Below are positions 59,076 through 64,000 of a stretch of 64,000 nucleotides of DNA, piece after piece. The translations under genes were made by a program, and so were the position numbers. The first letter of the stretch is position 1. Each line of letters opens with the position of its first letter. The notes beneath the pieces were generated by a model. It ran no database searches and was not told the DNA's origin. It saw nothing but the letters and a program-made list of their open reading frames with translations. This DNA is from Glutinoglossum americanum (taxonomy: Eukaryota > Ascomycota > Geoglossomycetes > Geoglossales > Geoglossaceae), in NCBI GenBank assembly GCA_020080175.1, contig JAGHQL010000097.1, forward strand, positions 1 through 64,000. The letters run 5' to 3'.

Positions 59076-61540
59076 GGCGACATCTACTCGGACCCAGAAC
59101 ATCATACAGGCTAAGCTCAATGAGGAGACTTCAAGCGAAGAGGCTTGAAGGGTGGGCTTGAAAGGGCTCGCTTGGGCTGCCTTACTGACCCGAATGGTGC
59201 CGTGCTCGCTCCAACGGTGCATGGCTCCCCAAACCCGCAACGTGCGACACCAATCCACCACTTATCCCAGCTCGCCCGATTTACACTACATCGGCTGTCC
59301 AGTCAACCTGGATGATGGAAGTTGAGTAGGATAAGACATGAACAGAGCATGTGTAGAGACCAAATGATTTACATTGCGTCCCCCATATCGACCCTGCAGA
59401 TGAACCGCCCACCACCCGCACACGAACACGAGACACAAGCTGCTACGTACGTAGGAGTAGTCCGTCGGTCCATCCATTCTAACTCCGACATGCACAGACA
59501 GGCCAGTTTTTGTATTTCGTGTACACATTACTCAAGAGCCACTACCCAAGCGCACCTAACTCATCGGGTCGCAGGGTTCCAGGGCAGGGCTGTTCGTCCA
59601 CTGCCTGACGAACCCACAGCTCCAGTCAGTAACGCATGACAAGGTTATGGTGGTCTTGTCGCTCATCGCGGGCCTCCTTCGAAAATCGAAAACCGAAAAT
59701 GTTTTCTCAGCGGATCGCTGGGGCTCTGGGTTCCACGCTTGGTTGCTGGCTGGCTCTAGATCTCTACTGCGCGTCTGTCAGTTCTCAGGGAGTAAACCCC
59801 GAAGAGAGACTTGACCATTCACTTGACCCTGTTGCCCTGCCATGTTTGTCTGATACGGGACATATGCCCTGCCCATCGTCACGGCCGTAACATGGGCTCT
59901 TCGGCACTTCCCAGATTCCAGATTCAAAATACTCGTTGGAGCCGTGCTCCATCTCGTCTAATTTGCCTCGTTCGGTGATCCTAGTCGCCCCCCGATCAAC
60001 GCCCGATCAGGCCATCACCCCTCATGGATACTCTAGAATTTTGGGAGCTCCCGGCAGGTGGCGTTATGCGCCGAGTTACAAACCTTTCTATCCTCTATCC
60101 CTTCCGTCATTGGGCCAGGGTGGCGACGGACGAACTCGGTATGGTGGAAGGCCGCCATGTCGCCCCCAGACGTGCGACTCGCCTGATTTGTATGGCCACC
60201 AGCACATGCGATTGGCTCTGCTCGTGATATCCCGCTGGGAAATCCCGAGAGTTTTGGGGGGTTGGAGGCCTTGACAGAGTAGGAATAGCAGCCCGATCTT
60301 AGCGCCAAATATTTGGGGCGCTTGCCTTCATTGTGGATGCGGATGGAAATATTGGTTTTCCGCACTCCTGTTCAAGCGTAGGCAACTCTTAAGTTCCTTT
60401 TTTCTATAGATCGATGCGAACTACGGCCGTAACGGGTTTCCAACGGGGCTAAGATCGGGTTACGGATTACTGGAATTCTCATCCGCCCTGAGGAGATGGG
60501 GTCCCCCGACTCGAACTACTGGCATCTTCCTGGTAATATGGACACCCTAATGAAACTCAACGACGTCAAAACATTGTTTGTCTGCTTAACCGATCTTGAG
60601 CCGTTGAACCTTGCGCTTAAAAGTGGAAGAAATAAGAGAAAAGCGAAGATTAAAAAAAGAAAAGCCCAGATGGAAATCAGCAAGGTGATGAACCAACCCT
60701 TCGGGTAAGACCCGGCCTGAAGGAGCTGGGCGAGCGAAAAATATGCAGATCAAGTACAACACATACACAAGGGGGACAGGTGCTGTTGCCTGGTTGGAGT
60801 CCACACATCTCGTTTCCAATGCCAGGGTTGAGTGACGGGAACATTGAGGAGAAAACGGCAAGGGTTCACCTCTGTCATGGGCGCTGTGGTCTGGTGGGGT
60901 TTGGCGACGAGAGCAGTCTCGACGCCCCCGGCAAACGCAGATATATTGGAGAATATGATAAAGGAGAAAGAAAGCGAATAAAATAACAACGCAACAACAG
61001 GGACCCCTAGTAGAAGACGCTACCCCCTCGTCGAGGAGGGAGCCGATGACAGGCGGGAAAACATCTATATCATGGCTGTTATATACCATTCCGCGCGATG
61101 ACCCCTGGTGCGCATCCCGCCCAAAGATCTGGAACCAAAAAAGTCATAATCTTCATCGCCTCACGGCCTTGACGCCGAAAAGAGAACCCGAACATCCACA
61201 CTCCCCCGGCGCCTCGTTACCGTGCCTATAAGCTTGCCCTGATCCGCAGTTTTCACTACAACCTCCGAATGTTCCTGCGCACGTACACTTCCGGACGTTT
61301 CACAAGATACAACTAGTGCACAGTCCGATCCCACACCGTTAGGCACCTCCCTCCCTTTGCACCTGTTCGCCACCCTTAACTCTTCCACATAAGTCGGGAC
61401 ATTCTTTCTCAGAGGACAGTTGCCACTAGCCTTTGAAATCTTCCTGGAAGCTACCAATCCATTAATTTACCACTACCCCAGATATTGTTTTCGAACCGCC
61501 CTCGAGTATAAGGACATGACTCGCCGATAGACACATCACC

Positions 61541-61550
61541 TATATATACA
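61541..61550 (+). promoter_or_regulatory. TATA box of flbD
   Basis: TATATATACA lies 90 bases before the start codon of the Myb gene, a fitting distance for a short leader in a fungus. A second, distant promoter further upstream cannot be excluded. Confidence 0.5.
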
Positions 61551-61630
61551 ATCACGAAATTCCGAAATTCACCGACATTAGTCTATTTGTTAACGTCTAC
61601 TCTCTAATAACGCACCCGTCTCGTCACACA

Positions 61631-62566
61631 ATGCCACCTCATAGGAGGGGTCCATGGTCTCAGGCGGAGGATTCGTTCCTTCTACAGTTGGTTCATTCCC
61701 AGGGCGCACACAACTGGGTCAGGATATCGCATCTGATCGGATCTCGGACGCCCAAACAATGTCGGGAGAGGTACCACCAAAACTTAAAGCCAAGCCTCAA
61801 TCACGAGCCAATTACTCCAGAAGAGGGACTACTCATCGAAAAATTAGTCGGAGAGATGGGGAAACGATGGGCAGAAATTGCGCGACGGCTTCAGGGACGA
61901 AGCGACAACGCCGTGAAGAATTGGTGGAATGGAGGGATGAACCGACGGCGGCGTTTGTGTATCCGTCGAGGAGACACCAGCCGATGTGGAGCTGCCTTTG
62001 ACGAACGAACGGAACAGCTGTCATTCGCAAGGCCAGTTGACAACTATGAACACTCTCTTGTGACTACTACCATCTCACCACCAAGGAGGACCTTCGAGAC
62101 ACCACTTCCATCCCCATCAATGGCTTCTGAGACTTCGAGAACCGATTCCGCCGATGGCGCCCCTTCACTAGTATCAGATTCAGCCTCTTCTTTCTCCGCC
62201 TCTCCTAGGATACCAGAACTGCCGCCACTCATCAACAGTAATCTAGAGGGCAGACGGCCAAGCCTTCCCATTTTTCATGTGGATACCAATATGTTCGTCA
62301 CAGATTCGGAATCCCAAGCGACACTCTTCACGCAACGACTAGAGGTCGACCGAAAGGAGTTTGAGCCGCAAACACCACGACAATTCACTTGCTTCCGTCC
62401 CTCATTCGCGCTCGAGTCTCCGTTGCACGAATATCACCATTTACGGCATATCTCGGGCTCATCACCAAGAGAGAATCTGCTACCACCTCTTCGGTTGCCA
62501 GGCTGTGGCCCCGACCGAATAGAGGTTCGAGACACTCGCATGACTCTATCGAGCATTCTTGGTTAA
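61631..62566 (+). CDS. flbD: FlbD-type two-repeat Myb regulator of conidiation
   Basis: Single exon, 311 residues. Two Myb repeats fill about residues 5-105: RRGPWSQAEDSFLLQLVHSQ, GAHNWVRISHLIGSRTPKQC, RERYHQNLKPSLNHEPITPE, EGLLIEKLVGEMGKRWAEIA and RRLQGRSDNAVKNWWNGGMN, then RRRR. This order and the RYHQNLKPSLN block are those of Aspergillus FlbD, which promotes conidiophore development. The rest is Ser/Pro-rich, with a short C-terminal block, RMTLSSILG, also seen in FlbD proteins. It would bind DNA in the nucleus. The start at 61631 immediately precedes the first Myb repeat. A role in development is inferred from the family. Confidence 0.93.
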   Translation: MPPHRRGPWSQAEDSFLLQLVHSQGAHNWVRISHLIGSRTPKQCRERYHQNLKPSLNHEPITPEEGLLIEKLVGEMGKRWAEIARRLQGRSDNAVKNWWNGGMNRRRRLCIRRGDTSRCGAAFDERTEQLSFARPVDNYEHSLVTTTISPPRRTFETPLPSPSMASETSRTDSADGAPSLVSDSASSFSASPRIPELPPLINSNLEGRRPSLPIFHVDTNMFVTDSESQATLFTQRLEVDRKEFEPQTPRQFTCFRPSFALESPLHEYHHLRHISGSSPRENLLPPLRLPGCGPDRIEVRDTRMTLSSILG

Positions 62567-64000
62567 CACAGGAAGAGAGGAGCATTCGCCACTCTCTTCA
62601 TCCCCTTTGGTTCGCAATTGTTATCGGGTGACTGGGACTTCGTCCATATAGACCGTCTGTTAATGGCACTGGTTACCTCACTCTTTTTCGACTCGCGACA
62701 ACGGCGAAAATGGGAGCATCGAAACCTACGCCGCAGCCTGGTGGAGCCCGAGATCATCGAACCTGATAGGGTGGAGGGACGTCTCCTTTAAACTACGGCG
62801 AATTAACGGGTAAGATAAATATACCAAGACCTACGACTTCAGCTTCGTTGTATCGCGTCGACACAATGCCATCGCATAATGGCCTCGTCTTAAAGACACA
62901 GCGAATCGAGATGTCGGACACTAGGGTTGATACCTTTCGCCACTTGCTGTAATACTCTCACCGTCGCGTTGCTCTAATCCTCCCGTCAGGAGCTGCTCCT
63001 TACCGGTCATCACTCGAACATACCTAGCGCCTCTATTCTCCTACCTAGGTCTCCCCTTTAGTGCAAAAAAAAAGTACTCACTTTCTATCGGAGCCATTTT
63101 GTCCATATTACATATCTCATCGTCATATTATGGGGAAGCGCAAGGAGTTAACGTGAGCGAAATACGGGGACATCCGGACTACGGGTACTTTATTTCTTTT
63201 GTTTATGGGAACGTAAATATAACGCGACATGGGAGGATACCTTATCCTATCATATGTTATTGCGCTTCAATCGAGCTTGGATGCATAAGTGTTCATGGTT
63301 TTCTTTTTTGGTCTCAAAGTACAACGCATGTTTGTGTTGCTTACCTTGTCTACTCGGACGAATGGGGGAAAATTAGTTTCATCTCACTGCCTGTTTACCT
63401 AGCCGTCTTTACTTACTGTCTATTGTCCTGTCCGATCATTAATTTCATATAGTCCCGTACACAGCAGCCTGCATGGCCACCCAGCGGCAGCAAAAACTAC
63501 ACTACTACGTCTCTCCTCTAGTACAGTACTGTCATAGTCTATAATGGGACAAAACGGTGGAACCTCTCACTTGGTGAGAGAATCTAGTGGATAGGAACAA
63601 TGTTAATAATAGCTTTGCTCCAACTGCGTGCGCAAGGAAAATTAACCCTCAAGCGGGATTTAAAGTTATATATTCTAGCGTTTTTTGGTTTTGGCATGCG
63701 TGAAGAAGCAGTAAACTACAAATTTTCGGTAAAGACGAGACAAACTGGTTTCGGATGAGAGTTCATGACTACTAGCTGATATGAAAGAGCCCGTGTGAAG
63801 ACATTGCCTGTGAAAGAAGAGTACAATAAGTGATGGAATCACAACAACCCCAAGTTAAACAGCCTGAACCAACCTGACCGTCTTATACCATTATTCCTTT
63901 CAATATCTAGCCGTTCACCAAAGCAATGGGCTCGGTGATGTATTTGCGATTAAAGACGCTTACTCTCTCCACCTGCTGCCAGCGGGTCGGGAGTCGCGGG
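62567..64000. other. Downstream stretch, no gene seen
   Basis: These 1.4 kb follow flbD to the window end. A 117-residue frame at 63099 is hydrophobic and Tyr/Ser-rich but has no family signature and no promoter or splice support. Nothing else was recognised. Confidence 0.45.

Larger units (their letters stand above)
56690..61630. other. Long gene-free stretch upstream of flbD
   Basis: Nearly 5 kb between the O-GlcNAc transferase gene and flbD contains no conserved reading frame on either strand; the longest, a minus-strand frame of 167 residues at 61089, has no family signature. Two inverted repeats lie close together near 59044-59150. A TATA box lies at 61541-61550. Long 5' regions are common for developmental regulators, so regulatory DNA or a long leader is plausible. 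A noncoding RNA is possible but unsupported. Confidence 0.5.

Noticed and set aside
57000-61450. Many frames of 60-167 residues upstream of flbD
   Set aside because: None shows conserved motifs or consistent splice partners.
63099-63452. 117-residue frame near the window end
   Set aside because: No domain, no clear promoter and low-complexity hydrophobic makeup.

Overview
The window looks like nuclear DNA of a filamentous ascomycete (Pezizomycotina). Genes are split by short introns of about 50-100 bases with GT...AG ends and CTAAC/CTGAC-like branch points. The gene set includes an FlbD-type Myb regulator, a TPR-containing O-GlcNAc transferase, a DUF3431 protein, a fungal GST kappa, an ASPM/Sha1-like CH+IQ protein, ureidoglycolate lyase and several ascomycete-only hypotheticals. 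I cannot name the species. The first 50 bases are pure G and look like a sequencing or assembly artefact at a contig edge.

Layout. 0.05-0.7 kb: 5' half of a cystinosin/PQ-loop transporter (minus strand), divergent from the NuA3-type PHD protein Nto1 (1.3-5.3 kb). 5.9-7.1 kb: a Tra2-like RRM/SR protein. 7.1-9.1 kb: no gene, with G-quadruplex-prone tracts. 9.15-11.6 kb: a divergent pair, GST kappa and an HSDL2-like SDR, sharing a 221-base promoter and both ending in possible peroxisomal signals. 12.7-18.1 kb: Yta7/ATAD2/Abo1 AAA ATPase. 18.6-22.2 kb: ASPM-like protein. 23.4-24.5 kb: F-box/LRR protein. 26.2-29.8 kb: two unrecognised proteins. 30.2-31.2 kb: ureidoglycolate lyase with an AKL end. 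32.9-34.2 kb: DUF3431 membrane protein. 34.5-37.6 kb: a 915-residue protein with a homeodomain-like N-terminus. 37.7-41.4 kb: a gene-free island opening with about 600 bases of almost pure A+T. 41.4-43.3 kb: Myb/SANT-like regulator. 43.8-45.1 kb: unrecognised protein. 46.0-48.6 kb: SEC23. 49.0-49.9 kb: RPL12, with an inverted partial copy of its 5' end just upstream. 51.4-56.7 kb: O-GlcNAc transferase. 56.7-61.6 kb: a 4.9-kb gene-free stretch upstream of flbD (61.6-62.6 kb). The rest holds no gene I can support.

Splice models were built by hand by joining reading frames at GT/AG sites. In every complete model the summed coding length is divisible by three, and for Sec23, RPL12 and GST kappa the protein length matches the family. 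Most genes are housekeeping: chromatin (Nto1, Yta7), splicing (SR protein), spindle (ASPM-like), secretion (Sec23), translation (RPL12), signalling (OGT) and development (FlbD). They do not form one pathway. The recurring themes are very small exons (15, 7, 4 and 14 bases), three proteins with PTS1-like C-termini, and strong co-orientation (15 of 17 genes on the + strand). I found no CRISPR, rRNA, tRNA or intact mobile element.
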